Source: Rubrivirga litoralis
GTDB lineage: Bacteria > Bacteroidota > Rhodothermia > Rhodothermales > Rubricoccaceae
Length of the DNA: 64,000 bases
Reading direction: 5' to 3'
NCBI RefSeq assembly: GCF_031846415.1
Contig: NZ_JAVRHT010000011.1
Location: 30,776-94,775 of the forward strand
Within the stretch, counting starts at the first letter, position 1. The number at the start of each line of letters is the position of its first letter. The notes under the pieces were generated by a model that was not told where the DNA came from, searched no databases, and saw only the letters and a list, made by a program, of their open reading frames with translations. Both the position numbers and the translations under genes were made by a program. Shown here piece after piece: positions 35,140-42,972 of the stretch.

Positions 35140-35312
35140 GAGGTGGGGTCGAAGCCGCCATCGCCGCCGATGAGCTGGTCGAGCGTGCCCGCGCCGGGAC
35201 CCGCCGTCAGGCTGGAGATCGAGCCGAACTCGGTGTAGACGGGGGTGGCGTACGGCTTGAGGGCCGCCGGCGCGTCCGTATCGGTCGAGGGAGAGAGGGT
35301 GTCAGGAGTCAT
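35136..35312 (-). CDS. Lasso peptide precursor (paeninodin-like)
   Basis: This 58-residue precursor has a leader (1-36 or 1-37) with the canonical YxxP motif (Tyr21-Ala-Thr-Pro24), then VYTEFGSISSL and Thr36. If cleavage follows Ala37, Tyr and Pro sit at -17 and -14 and Thr36 at -2, as in classic leaders. The core then starts at Gly38, and Asp45 would close an 8-residue ring. If it follows Thr36, as the AGPG start of paeninodin suggests, the core begins at Ala37 and the ring has 9 residues to Asp45. The core has no Cys (class II). It ends Phe-Asp-Pro-Thr-Ser, and this last Ser (58) is a plausible phosphorylation site. I chose the ATG at 35312; the longer reading upstream is Arg/Pro-rich and lies partly inside the cyclase gene. 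Confidence 0.82.
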   Translation of the reverse strand: MTPDTLSPSTDTDAPAALKPYATPVYTEFGSISSLTAGPGAGTLDQLIGGDGGFDPTS

Positions 35313-35328
35313 GAGGGTGGAGGGGTGG

Positions 35329-37149
35329 TTAAAAGGAGCCCGCGGGCGCGGGCGGGGCGAGGAGAAGGGTCTCCTCTGGGACCGGCGACAGGCGCCCGGG
35401 GGCGGTCGCCGTCCACCGCGCGAACACCGTGGCCCGCCAGAGCGGGAGCACAAGGTTCAGGCGGAGGGTGGGGTCGCGCTCGGCCCGCTCGTAGGCGCGG
35501 CGGAGGGCGGGGAGGTCGAGGGCGTCGGCCGCCGCGGCGGCCCCGTCGTAGAGGACGCCGCGGACGAACGCGGCCTCGCGGACGAAAAAGGCGTCGACAA
35601 AGTTGGTGGCCAACCGGGCCTTGTCGGCTCGCTGAACGAGCGCCTCCGGCAGCCGGTCCGCCAGCGACCGCCGCAGGAACGACCGCGTCAGGCCGTCGCG
35701 GAGCCGCTGGGCCGAGGGGACGGCAAAGCACACCTCGACGAGGCGGCGGTCGAGGAACGGGAACCGCGGCTCGACTCCGGCCGCCGCCGCCGCCGCGTAG
35801 GCGACCTCGACGGCTCGCGGGATCCGCGGCGACGACAGCTCGGCCTGGTGCGAGGCCCGGACCGTCCGGTATGGGAGGTCCCGCTCGCCGCGGGAGGTCA
35901 CGACGCCGCCCCGCCCGAAGTGCACGGCGGGCGGGGCGGGGCGGAGCGGGGCGACGAGCGGGGCGAGCACGTAGTCGCGCACGAGGTGGAGCGCCATGCG
36001 CCGCGGGCTCCTCGACCGCCGCGCGACGGCCCGCCCCTCGCGGAGGAGCGACGGCAGGCGGAGCCCGTAGGCCAGCTCGGTCATCCGCTGCTCGCCGTGG
36101 GCGACCACGTTGTCGCCGGCGAACCCGTCGAGGACGGCGCCGAGCCCCGCCCGCCCCGCCCGCTCGTAGAGGTGGCGCGTGAGGAACAGGTTGGGCGCCG
36201 GGAACGGCTCGCCGACCGCGGCGAGGTCGCGGTCGAGGTCGTCGAACATCGAAACCCCCTCGCCCTGGACCCGGTGCGGCACGAGGCCGCCGCCCTCGAC
36301 CACGGCGTCGACATAGCGGCGCTCGTCGGCCGTCCGTTCGTCGTAGACGAGCGAGAACGTCGAGAGCGGCAGGGCGGGGCGGAGCGCCCGGACCGTCGCC
36401 ACGATCGACGACGAGTCGAGGCCGCCGGAGAGCAGCGCGCCCGTGTCGCCGTCGAGGCGCGCGAGGACCGCGCGGTCGAACGCGTCGCGGAAGGCGCTCT
36501 CGACGACCGCGTCGTCGTCGGGGAGCCGGAGGGCGGCGTCGGGCGACCAGAACCGGCGCTCGCCCACCGCCGGCGAGCGCCCCGCCCCGCCCGGCGCGAC
36601 CACGACGGCGGTCGCCGGCAGCACGCGCTCGACGGTCTCGACCAGCGTCCGCGTCGTGCGGTCGAGGGCGCCCGTGAGGAAGTCGGCCGCCGCCGCGCGG
36701 TCGACGCGGAACGGGACGAGCGACTGCACCGTGGGGAGGCTCGACCCGAACGCCCACGCGCTGCCGACGCGGGCGCGGTAGAGTGGGCGGAGGCCGGTCC
36801 CGTCGCGGGCCGCGTGCAGCCGCCCCGCCCGGCCGTCCCACAGCGCGAACGAGAACGGGCCGTCGAGGCGCTCCACGGCGTTCTCGCCCCACCGCTCGTA
36901 GGCGGCCAGGAGCAGGTCGGCGTCCGAGCCGGCCCGCGAAACGCCGAGCGCCCGCCGGAGGTCGTCGCGGTTGTCGAGCCGGAGGTCGGCGGCGACGGCG
37001 AGCGGGCCGCGCGTGGCGATGCGCGGCCCGTTCGGGCGCCCCGTGCGCTCGGCCCACAGGCGGGCCGCCCCGCCCGCCCACGCGTCCACGTCCGGCCCCG
37101 CCGAGCGGGGCGGGGCGGTCGGTCCGACGAGAGCGAGGAAGCCGGTCAT
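35329..37149 (-). CDS. Lasso cyclase, asparagine synthetase-like
   Basis: This 606-residue protein is built like asparagine synthetase B. It has an N-terminal Ntn-like domain (about 1-200; LDGPFSFALWDGRAGRLHAA) and a C-terminal ATP-pyrophosphatase domain with LLSGGLDSSSIVATVR (about 235-250). The second residue is Thr, not the catalytic Cys, so it cannot act as a glutaminase. That is normal for lasso cyclases, which adenylate the ring Asp/Glu and let the core N-terminus attack it. It is the first gene of the locus, with its stop 16 nt upstream of the precursor ATG. The divergent gene is nhaC. Confidence 0.82.
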   Translation of the reverse strand: MTGFLALVGPTAPPRSAGPDVDAWAGGAARLWAERTGRPNGPRIATRGPLAVAADLRLDNRDDLRRALGVSRAGSDADLLLAAYERWGENAVERLDGPFSFALWDGRAGRLHAARDGTGLRPLYRARVGSAWAFGSSLPTVQSLVPFRVDRAAAADFLTGALDRTTRTLVETVERVLPATAVVVAPGGAGRSPAVGERRFWSPDAALRLPDDDAVVESAFRDAFDRAVLARLDGDTGALLSGGLDSSSIVATVRALRPALPLSTFSLVYDERTADERRYVDAVVEGGGLVPHRVQGEGVSMFDDLDRDLAAVGEPFPAPNLFLTRHLYERAGRAGLGAVLDGFAGDNVVAHGEQRMTELAYGLRLPSLLREGRAVARRSRSPRRMALHLVRDYVLAPLVAPLRPAPPAVHFGRGGVVTSRGERDLPYRTVRASHQAELSSPRIPRAVEVAYAAAAAAGVEPRFPFLDRRLVEVCFAVPSAQRLRDGLTRSFLRRSLADRLPEALVQRADKARLATNFVDAFFVREAAFVRGVLYDGAAAAADALDLPALRRAYERAERDPTLRLNLVLPLWRATVFARWTATAPGRLSPVPEETLLLAPPAPAGSF

Positions 37150-37551
37150 AGGAGCATAGAGTACGGCACTGCGGGGCCGGGCAGCGCGCCAAGTCGTGCG
37201 GAACCTGGCGCATCTGACACGCGCGGGCGGCTCTTCCGCTGTGAGAAAAACCGTCGGGCGGGGCGGCGGAGGCCGTGCGCTGACGATGCCGCCGCCGCCC
37301 GAAGCCGCTTTGTCACCCGCAGAGGTGCGCCAGGCGCGACGGCCAGGGCGGTTGAACGGGGTCTCCTGCCGCTTCGGGGGCACCGGCGCCTTACTGTCAA
37401 AGACGGGAATCGAGCGGGCATCGAGTCACGCTGTGGTGCGCGAGCGGCGCCGGCCCGCTGCGTCCGTGGCGCACGGCCGGGGAGGGCAGGCCCTAGCGCC
37501 GCGTGCGGGATCGGCTGCCCCGCGCGTCCTCCGGCGGCCCGCGCGTAACCT
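37150..37551. other. Divergent spacer between lasso cyclase and nhaC
   Basis: I find no gene on either strand. In particular there is no RRE or transglutaminase-like leader peptidase. GC motifs are fewer here than in other spacers. TACTCTAT lies just before the cyclase start on the minus strand, a weak candidate promoter box. Confidence 0.4.
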
Positions 37552-37596
37552 CCGCCCCGCCCCGCCCCGCCCCGCCCCGCCCCGCCCCGCCCCGCC
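37552..37596 (+). repeat. CCGCC pentanucleotide microsatellite before nhaC
   Basis: A perfect period-5 tract (CCGCC, nine units, 45 nt) ends 1 nt before the nhaC GTG at 37598. It is the longest uninterrupted microsatellite of its kind in the window. A change of one unit would shift any reading frame that enters from upstream. Confidence 0.75.
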
Positions 37597-37597
37597 T

Positions 37598-39076
37598 GTG
37601 CCCCCCGACCCCAGCTGGACCTCGCTCCTTCCCCCTCTCCTCGCCATCGGCCTCGCGATCGGCACGCGGCAGGTGTACCTCTCGCTCGGGGCCGGTGTCT
37701 GGCTCGGGTTCACGATCCTGGCCGATGGCGACCCGTTTGCCGGGTTGGGCGCGGCCATCGACGGGCTCGTCGGCGTGCTCGGCGACGCGGGCAACGCGCG
37801 CGTGCTCCTGTTCACGCTCGTCATCGGCGCGCTCATCGCGACCGTCGAGGCGTCGGGCGGGGTGGCCGGGTTCGTCGACTGGCTCGAGCGGCGCCGCCTC
37901 GTGACCGGGCCGCGCGGGGCGCGCGTGCTCGCGTTCCTCGTAGGCGTCGTGATCTTTATCGAGTCGAACATCACCGTGCTCGTGGCCGGCGCCGTCTCGC
38001 GGCCCCTCTTCGACCGGCACCGGCGGAGCCGCGAGATGCTGGCCTACCTCATCGACTCGACGAGCGCGGCCGTGTGCGTCCTCATCCCGCTCAACGCCTG
38101 GGGCGCCTACGTCCTGTCGCTGCTGGCCGAGCAGGGCGTCGAGGACCCCGTCCGCCTGTTCGCCCTGTCGGTCCCGTACAACGTGTACGCGTTCGCGGCC
38201 GTCGCGCTGGCCGCGTTCGTGGCCGTGACCGGGTGGGCCGTCGGGCCAATGCGGCGGGCCGAGGAGCGGGCCGCCGGCGGCGAGGTGTCCGCCCCGGGCG
38301 CCGCGCCCGACGTCGACGAGGAGGCGCTCGTGCCCGCGCCGATCGGGGCCGTCCCGCCCCGCCCGGTCAACATGGTCGTCCCCCTCGTGGTCCTGGTGCT
38401 GACGATGCCGCTCGGGCTGTTCGTCACGGGCCGTGCCGCCGTCGCCGCGGCCGTGGCCGAGGGCCGGCTGATGCCGGGCGAGGTGTCCGGGTTCGGGGTG
38501 ATGCTGGAGGGCTCGGGCTCGACGAGCGTGCTGTGGGCCGTCCTCGCCGGGCTGGCCGTGGCGTGGGTCCTGCTCCTCCCGCAGCGCGCACTGACCGTCG
38601 AGCAGCTCACGTCGGTCGGCCTGAAGGGGGCGGGCGGGATGGTCGGCATCGCGCTCGTGCTCCTTCTCGCGCTCGGTCTCGGCGGCGTCACGCGTGAGTT
38701 GGGCGCCGGCGTCTACGTCGCGGCCGGCGTCGCCCAGGCGGGCGTGGGGCCGGCGCTCCTGCTCCCGCTCGTGTTCCTCACCGGCGGCTTCGTCGCGTTC
38801 TCGACGGGGACATCGTGGGGCACGTTCGCCATCATGATCCCGATTGCGGTCCCGGCCGCGGCGGCGCTCGGGCTCCCGCTGGCGCCGTTCCTCGCGGCCT
38901 CGCTGGCCGGCGGGATCTTCGGCGACCACGCCTCGCCCATCTCCGACACCACGATCGTCTCGTCGCTCGCGGCGGCGACGGACCACATCGCCCACGTGCG
39001 CACGCAGCTCCCGTACGCGCTCCTCGCGGGCACCGTGGCGGTCGCGGGGTTCGCCACCATCGGGGCCTTTATGTAG
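37598..39076 (+). CDS. NhaC-family Na+/H+ antiporter
   Basis: This 492-residue protein has about 11 transmembrane helices. It carries the NhaC/ArsB-like pattern GVVIFIESNITVLVAGAVSR (about 119-138), LIDSTSAAVCVLIPLNAWGA (about 151-170) and, late, STGTSWGTFAIMIPIAVPAA and GGIFGDHASPISDTTIVSS. These stretches contain the residues thought to coordinate Na+. It should expel Na+ in exchange for H+, fitting a marine or saline habitat. The GTG at 37598 is chosen because the frame upstream is microsatellite and Arg/Pro-rich. Confidence 0.9.
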   Translation: MPPDPSWTSLLPPLLAIGLAIGTRQVYLSLGAGVWLGFTILADGDPFAGLGAAIDGLVGVLGDAGNARVLLFTLVIGALIATVEASGGVAGFVDWLERRRLVTGPRGARVLAFLVGVVIFIESNITVLVAGAVSRPLFDRHRRSREMLAYLIDSTSAAVCVLIPLNAWGAYVLSLLAEQGVEDPVRLFALSVPYNVYAFAAVALAAFVAVTGWAVGPMRRAEERAAGGEVSAPGAAPDVDEEALVPAPIGAVPPRPVNMVVPLVVLVLTMPLGLFVTGRAAVAAAVAEGRLMPGEVSGFGVMLEGSGSTSVLWAVLAGLAVAWVLLLPQRALTVEQLTSVGLKGAGGMVGIALVLLLALGLGGVTRELGAGVYVAAGVAQAGVGPALLLPLVFLTGGFVAFSTGTSWGTFAIMIPIAVPAAAALGLPLAPFLAASLAGGIFGDHASPISDTTIVSSLAAATDHIAHVRTQLPYALLAGTVAVAGFATIGAFM

Positions 39077-39274
39077 GCCGAGCGTTGCCCTCTTCCGCCC
39101 CGCCCCGCCCGCGCGCTCGCCCGCCCCGCTCGAGCCGTTCGCCCGCCCCGCCCCGTGGGCGAGAGGATCGTATTCCTTGCGCCGCCCTGGGGGCTGCCCC
39201 TACCGCTGAGCGGAACGGGCGGGGTGGAGCGCCGGGTACAACCCCAACGGCTCTCTCTCTCTATCCCACGTTTC

Positions 39275-39658
39275 ATGCGACGCTTCTACCTCGTCCTCCC
39301 CTTCCTCCTCGTCGGCTGCGCCTCGACGGCCACCGGCACGGCCGACGACGACTTCGACGCGTACGACACCGACCGCGACGGCTTCATCAGCGACGCCGAG
39401 TTCGGCGTCGGCTTCGGCGCCACGCCGTACTACAACGACTACGACCTCGACGGCGACGGCCGCCTCGACGAGAACGAGTTCGGCGCCGGCACGGCCGACT
39501 ACGGCTACGACTACGGCACGTTCGACGCCGACCGCGACGGGTTCGTCACCGACGACGAGTACCGCACCGGCGTGTTCGGCACGTTCGACACCGACCGCGA
39601 CGGGCGCCTGAGCAGCGACGAGTTCGGCGTCGGGTACGGCCCGTACGTCCGCCGCTAA
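39275..39658 (+). CDS. EF-hand repeat lipoprotein
   Basis: This 127-residue protein has a lipoprotein signal (MRRFYLVLPFLLVGCAS, Cys at residue 15). It then has four EF-hand-like loops: DTDRDGFISDAEF, DLDGDGRLDENEF, DADRDGFVTDDEY and DTDRDGRLSSDEF. The acidic positions for Ca2+ are kept. The protein is almost entirely made of these repeats and is very acidic, so it is probably a surface or periplasmic Ca2+ binder. The ATG is at 39275. A GC hairpin lies downstream (39680-39714). Confidence 0.83.
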   Translation: MRRFYLVLPFLLVGCASTATGTADDDFDAYDTDRDGFISDAEFGVGFGATPYYNDYDLDGDGRLDENEFGAGTADYGYDYGTFDADRDGFVTDDEYRTGVFGTFDTDRDGRLSSDEFGVGYGPYVRR

Positions 39659-39679
39659 GCCCCGCTCCGTCTGGCCCGG

Positions 39680-39714
39680 CCGCCCCGCCCCGCCCCCATG
39701 TCGGGGCGGGGCGG
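39680..39714. terminator. 12-bp GC hairpin between convergent genes
   Basis: CCGCCCCGCCCC and GGGGCGGGGCGG form a perfect 12-bp stem with an 11-nt loop between the EF-hand gene and fliA, which converge here. It could serve both strands. There are no T-tracts. Confidence 0.4.
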
Positions 39715-39761
39715 TCGTGCGTCGGAGCCGCTCGCGGGGGCGGGGTGGCCGTCCGTTCGCC

Positions 39762-40526
39762 CTACGCGGCGGCGCGCTCGGCCATGAGCCGCCCGCGGAG
39801 CGTGAGCAGGATCTTGCCGAGGATCTGCGAGATCCGCGCGTCGCTGACGCCGAGGACCTCGCCGACCTCGCGGAGGGTGAGGTCCTCGTGGTAGTACAGG
39901 GCGAGGATCGTCCGCTGGCGCTCGGGGAGCCGGGGGATCTCGCGCGCCAGCTGGGCCTGGAGCGAGCCCTGCTCGACGGCCTCGAACCCGGCCCCGGCGT
40001 CGGCGTCGGCGACGAGGTCGCCTAGCGCGGCCGCCTCGGGGTCGGCGCTGGCGGGGCGGTCGAGCGAGAGCGTGTACCGGAGCTGGGCTTCCGAGAGGAG
40101 CGCGTGGTAGTCGCGGACCGACAGCCCGACGGCCGCGGCCACGTCGTCGTCGCTGGGCTCGTGGCCGAGCGTCTGGCGGAGCGAGGAGGTCGCCCGGCGC
40201 ACCTCGCCCATCCGCTTCCGCTTGGCGCTCGAGAGCACGTCGATGGCGCGGAGCGCGTCCACGACCGACCCCCGGACGCGGCGGTAGGCGTGCGTCGCGA
40301 ACAGAACGCCGCGGTTGGGGTCGTACGAGTCGAGCGCCTGGAGCAGCCCTTCAATAGCCGACCCCTCCAGGTCCTCGGGCGACGTGAGCGGGTGGTCGGG
40401 CGCCCGGACCTTGCCCACGATCGAGTGGACGAGCGGGAGCGCGGCCAGCACGGCGGCCTCGCGGCGCCGCGGGGTCGGGTCGTCGAGGTAGCGGTCGACG
40501 GCGTCTTGGAGGTCGGGCGGGGCCAT
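39762..40526 (-). CDS. fliA: RNA polymerase sigma factor FliA (sigma-28)
   Basis: This 254-residue group 3 sigma factor has region 2 (LVHSIVGKVRAPDHPLTSPEDLEGSAIEGL, read in parts, then FATHAYRRVRGSVVDALRAI), region 3 and region 4 (LPERQRTILALYYHEDLTLR, REVGEVLGVSDARISQI). The LFATHAYRRVRGS segment is typical of FliA, and the flagellar operon context supports it. It would direct late flagellar and chemotaxis genes. The ATG at 40526 overlaps the stop of the small upstream gene by one base (TGATG). Confidence 0.88.
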   Translation of the reverse strand: MAPPDLQDAVDRYLDDPTPRRREAAVLAALPLVHSIVGKVRAPDHPLTSPEDLEGSAIEGLLQALDSYDPNRGVLFATHAYRRVRGSVVDALRAIDVLSSAKRKRMGEVRRATSSLRQTLGHEPSDDDVAAAVGLSVRDYHALLSEAQLRYTLSLDRPASADPEAAALGDLVADADAGAGFEAVEQGSLQAQLAREIPRLPERQRTILALYYHEDLTLREVGEVLGVSDARISQILGKILLTLRGRLMAERAAA

Positions 40527-40729
40527 CAGGGGGCGGGGTCGGGCTCCGTCCGCGCGTGGCGCCGGGCGCGCTGGACCGCCGCGCCGACCGCGGTCAGCGC
40601 GAGGGCGCCCGCCCCGCCCACGCCGGCCGCCGTGACGACGGCGTGCTCGAGGCCGGCGCCGGCGAGGAGGTGGAGGAACAGGGCGGCCAGGGCGGCGGCG
40701 GCGCTGAGCCGTACGGCGAACGCGGGCAT
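40526..40729 (-). CDS. Small two-helix membrane protein in the flagellar operon
   Basis: This 67-residue protein starts MPAFAVRLSAAAALAALFLH and has two hydrophobic helices and a basic/acidic tail (RARRHARTEPDPAP). It sits between flhG and fliA and overlaps the fliA start (TGATG). I do not recognise the family. The coupling makes it likely to be translated. Confidence 0.55.
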   Translation of the reverse strand: MPAFAVRLSAAAALAALFLHLLAGAGLEHAVVTAAGVGGAGALALTAVGAAVQRARRHARTEPDPAP

Positions 40730-40820
40730 GGGCGGGGCGGGTGAGTCCGTGGGGCGGGGTGGTGTCCGGGCGGAGTTGGGGCGGGCGCTGTAGTCGGCGG
40801 GAGAGTCCCGCCGGATGGAC

Positions 40821-40855
40821 GGACCCACTGGCCCACCGACTCACTGACCTACTGG
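40821..40855 (-). repeat. Degenerate heptad array 2 nt after the flhG stop
   Basis: On the sense (minus) strand, CCAGTAG, GTCAGTG, AGTCGGT, GGGCCAGTGGGTC follow the flhG TAA after CG. The units are degenerate but share an AGT/GGT core at about 7-nt steps, and the array is G-rich on the sense strand. Confidence 0.5.
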
Positions 40856-40857
40856 CG

Positions 40858-41628
40858 TTAGAGGACGGCGGGGGCGCCGGCCCAGGCCGCCGGGCCGCGG
40901 GCGGCGGCGGCGGCGAGGGCGTCGAAGGCGAGGCGCGTGGCGCCGGGCTCGTGCACGGCTGGCCGCTGGCGCTGCACCGACCGCCTCACGGCGACGGCGT
41001 AGGGGACCCAGCCGAGGTAGGCCGGGGCGACGCCGAGGAACGGCCGCGTCACGGCCGCGAACCGGGCCGCCACGTTTTCCGCCTCGGACTCGGTATCGGC
41101 GAAGTTGACGGCCGCCCCAAGCGGAAAGTCCGGGTCCGCCGACCACACCAGCTTGGCCAGCCCGTAGGCGTCGGCGACGGCCGTCGGTTCGCCGACGAGG
41201 ACGAGGAGCCCGGCGCCGGCCCGGTCGAGCGCCCACCGCACGGCGGGGCCAGTCCCGGCCGGGGCGTCGATGAGGACGACGTCGTGGTCGCCGCACAGGG
41301 CGTCGAGCCCGATGTCGAGCGCGTCGTAGAGCGCCGGCTCGTGGCCGTCGGCCTCGCCCGGCGTGCGGACGGCCTGGAACAGCGTGAGCCCCGAGTCCGT
41401 GGTCCAGAGCGCGTCGGCGGGCTCGGCCCGGCCCACGGCCACGTCGAGCGCCGTCACGGGCGGGGCCTCGTTGAGGAGGACGGGGCAGGCGCTCTGGCCG
41501 AAGTCGGCGTCGACGAGCGCGGTCCGGCGGCCGGCGGCGGCGAACGTCTCGGCGAGGTTGACCGAGAGCACGCTCTTGCCGACGCCGCCCTTGCCGCTGA
41601 CGACGGCGAGCGTGAGGGGGGAAGTCAT
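40858..41628 (-). CDS. flhG: FlhG, MinD-like ATPase controlling flagellar number
   Basis: This 256-residue P-loop ATPase begins MTSPLTLAVVSGKGGVGKSV, with the deviant Walker A KGGVGKS of the MinD/ParA class. It then has RTALVDADFGQSACPVLL and VVLIDAPAGTGPAVRWALDR. FlhG (YlxH/FleN) works with FlhF to set the position and number of flagella. It follows flhF and precedes the small membrane gene and fliA. The membrane-targeting C-terminal helix typical of MinD is not obvious. Confidence 0.85.
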   Translation of the reverse strand: MTSPLTLAVVSGKGGVGKSVLSVNLAETFAAAGRRTALVDADFGQSACPVLLNEAPPVTALDVAVGRAEPADALWTTDSGLTLFQAVRTPGEADGHEPALYDALDIGLDALCGDHDVVLIDAPAGTGPAVRWALDRAGAGLLVLVGEPTAVADAYGLAKLVWSADPDFPLGAAVNFADTESEAENVAARFAAVTRPFLGVAPAYLGWVPYAVAVRRSVQRQRPAVHEPGATRLAFDALAAAAARGPAAWAGAPAVL

Positions 41629-41661
41629 GGGCGGGGTGGGGAAGGTCAGGCGTGGGGGCGG

Positions 41662-42945
41662 TCAGGCGTGGAGGCGGTGGGCGTAGCGCTCGGCGAACCA
41701 CGTGGGGGAGTACGAGATGAGGGACTCGTCCAGGCGCGGGCCGGTCGTGGCGAACCCGACCGGGCGCCCGAACGCGAGCAGCCACTCGGCGAGGCGGCCC
41801 CAGTCGCCGGCCTCGTCGAGCCGCGTGAGCACGCCGAGCGTGGGCTGGAGCGGGAGCGTGTCGAGCCGGCTCAGGTCGAGGGGCGGCCGGGCGCGCGCGG
41901 CGTCGAGCGCGAGGACGACGTCGAACGCCGTGAGCGGGGCGAGCACCTCGGCCAGCCCGTGCAGCGCCCGCCGCGCGGCGGCGTCGTCGGCCGGGAGCGC
42001 CGGGGTGTCGACGAGGAGCGCGTCGGTCTCGTGGAACTGTTCGAGGGCCTCGCGGACCTCGTCGGCCGTCCGCGCGGCGCGCGTGCGGATCCCGAGGGCG
42101 CGGAACTCGGCCCCGGGGTCGCCGGACGTGCCCTCGGGCACGACGGTGAGGACGCCCACCTCGCGGCGCCCGTAGAACTGGGGGTCCGTCGCCAGCCGCT
42201 TGAGGAACGACGTCTTGCCCGCCCCGCCCGGGCCGATGGCGACGAGCGTGTCGGCCGCGTAGCGCCGGGGCGTCGTCGGGCGGAGCCGGTCGCGGAGCGT
42301 CTGCGCGACCGACCACAAGAGCGTCTGGTGGTCGTCCATGCCCAGGTGGTCCGGGTCCGGGCTGCCCTCGACGGCCCCGTTGAGGAGGTCGGTCGCCGTG
42401 GCCGGCGCCAGGCCGGAGCGGAGGAGGCGGCCGTAGAGCGGGTGGGCCGCCCACGTCTGCGATCCGCCGAGGAGCGCGTTGCCCAGTCGGTGTTCGAGCC
42501 GGTCGAGCCGGCCGGCCAGCTCGCCCAGCCCGGCGAGCCGGGCGTCCAGCCGCTCCAGGCGGTCGAGGACTTCGGGCGCCGGCGCGGCGCCGGGCGGGCG
42601 GGGCGGCGGCGCCACGGCGGGCGGGGCGGTAAAGAGCGGGCGCGGCGCCGCCGTCCGCGCGGGCGCCCGCGCAGCGGCGTACCCGAACCCGAGCGGTTCG
42701 CCCGCCCCGCCCGCGAGCGCCGGGCGCGTACCCGCCCCGCCCGCGTCGTCGGCGAGCGTGTCCGCCCCGCCCGCGGCGACCGGCCGGGGCGCGGCCGGGG
42801 CGGCGTCGAGCGCGACCGTGATCTGGGCGGGGCGGCCGTCGGCGGCGGCGACCGATTCGAGGAGCACGACGCCGTCGCCGAGCGTAGCCCGGGCCTCGGC
42901 GAGGGCGGTCTGAATGCTGGAGCCGGGGATCGTCTTGATCTGCAT
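41662..42945 (-). CDS. flhF: FlhF, SRP-type GTPase for flagellar placement
   Basis: This 427-residue protein starts MQIKTIPGSSIQTALAEARA, the conserved FlhF N-terminus. A Pro/Ala-rich middle (about 50-115) leads to the NG domain with the G1 loop AIGPGGAGKTSFLKRLA (about 230), the KEVxVLT-like VGVLTVVPEG and LLVDTPALPADD. It recruits the first flagellar components to the pole. The middle has several GC motifs that encode Ala/Gly/Pro runs. The stop region is partly duplicated (GGTCAGGCGTGG appears twice across the stop). Confidence 0.87.
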   Translation of the reverse strand: MQIKTIPGSSIQTALAEARATLGDGVVLLESVAAADGRPAQITVALDAAPAAPRPVAAGGADTLADDAGGAGTRPALAGGAGEPLGFGYAAARAPARTAAPRPLFTAPPAVAPPPRPPGAAPAPEVLDRLERLDARLAGLGELAGRLDRLEHRLGNALLGGSQTWAAHPLYGRLLRSGLAPATATDLLNGAVEGSPDPDHLGMDDHQTLLWSVAQTLRDRLRPTTPRRYAADTLVAIGPGGAGKTSFLKRLATDPQFYGRREVGVLTVVPEGTSGDPGAEFRALGIRTRAARTADEVREALEQFHETDALLVDTPALPADDAAARRALHGLAEVLAPLTAFDVVLALDAARARPPLDLSRLDTLPLQPTLGVLTRLDEAGDWGRLAEWLLAFGRPVGFATTGPRLDESLISYSPTWFAERYAHRLHA

Positions 42946-42972
42946 GGGCGGGGCGGCCGGGGCGGGGCGGCG

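Noticed and set aside
35313..35453. N-terminal extension of the lasso precursor to about 105 residues
   Set aside because: The extension is Arg/Pro-rich, overlaps the end of the cyclase gene and is atypical for lasso leaders. The ATG at 35312 gives a normal leader.
36081..36314. Small frames inside the cyclase gene
   Set aside because: They are out-of-frame readings of a clearly conserved gene.
37146..37421. 91-codon minus-strand frame upstream of the lasso cyclase as a missing B1 or B2 protein
   Set aside because: The translation is Arg/Ser/Pro-rich with no RRE or Cys-His-Asp peptidase features, and it overlaps the cyclase start.
41630..41665. GGTCAGGCGTGG direct repeat at the flhF stop as a functional site
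   Set aside because: Only two 12-nt copies are present, consistent with a small local duplication. It is mentioned in the flhF entry but not pursued.
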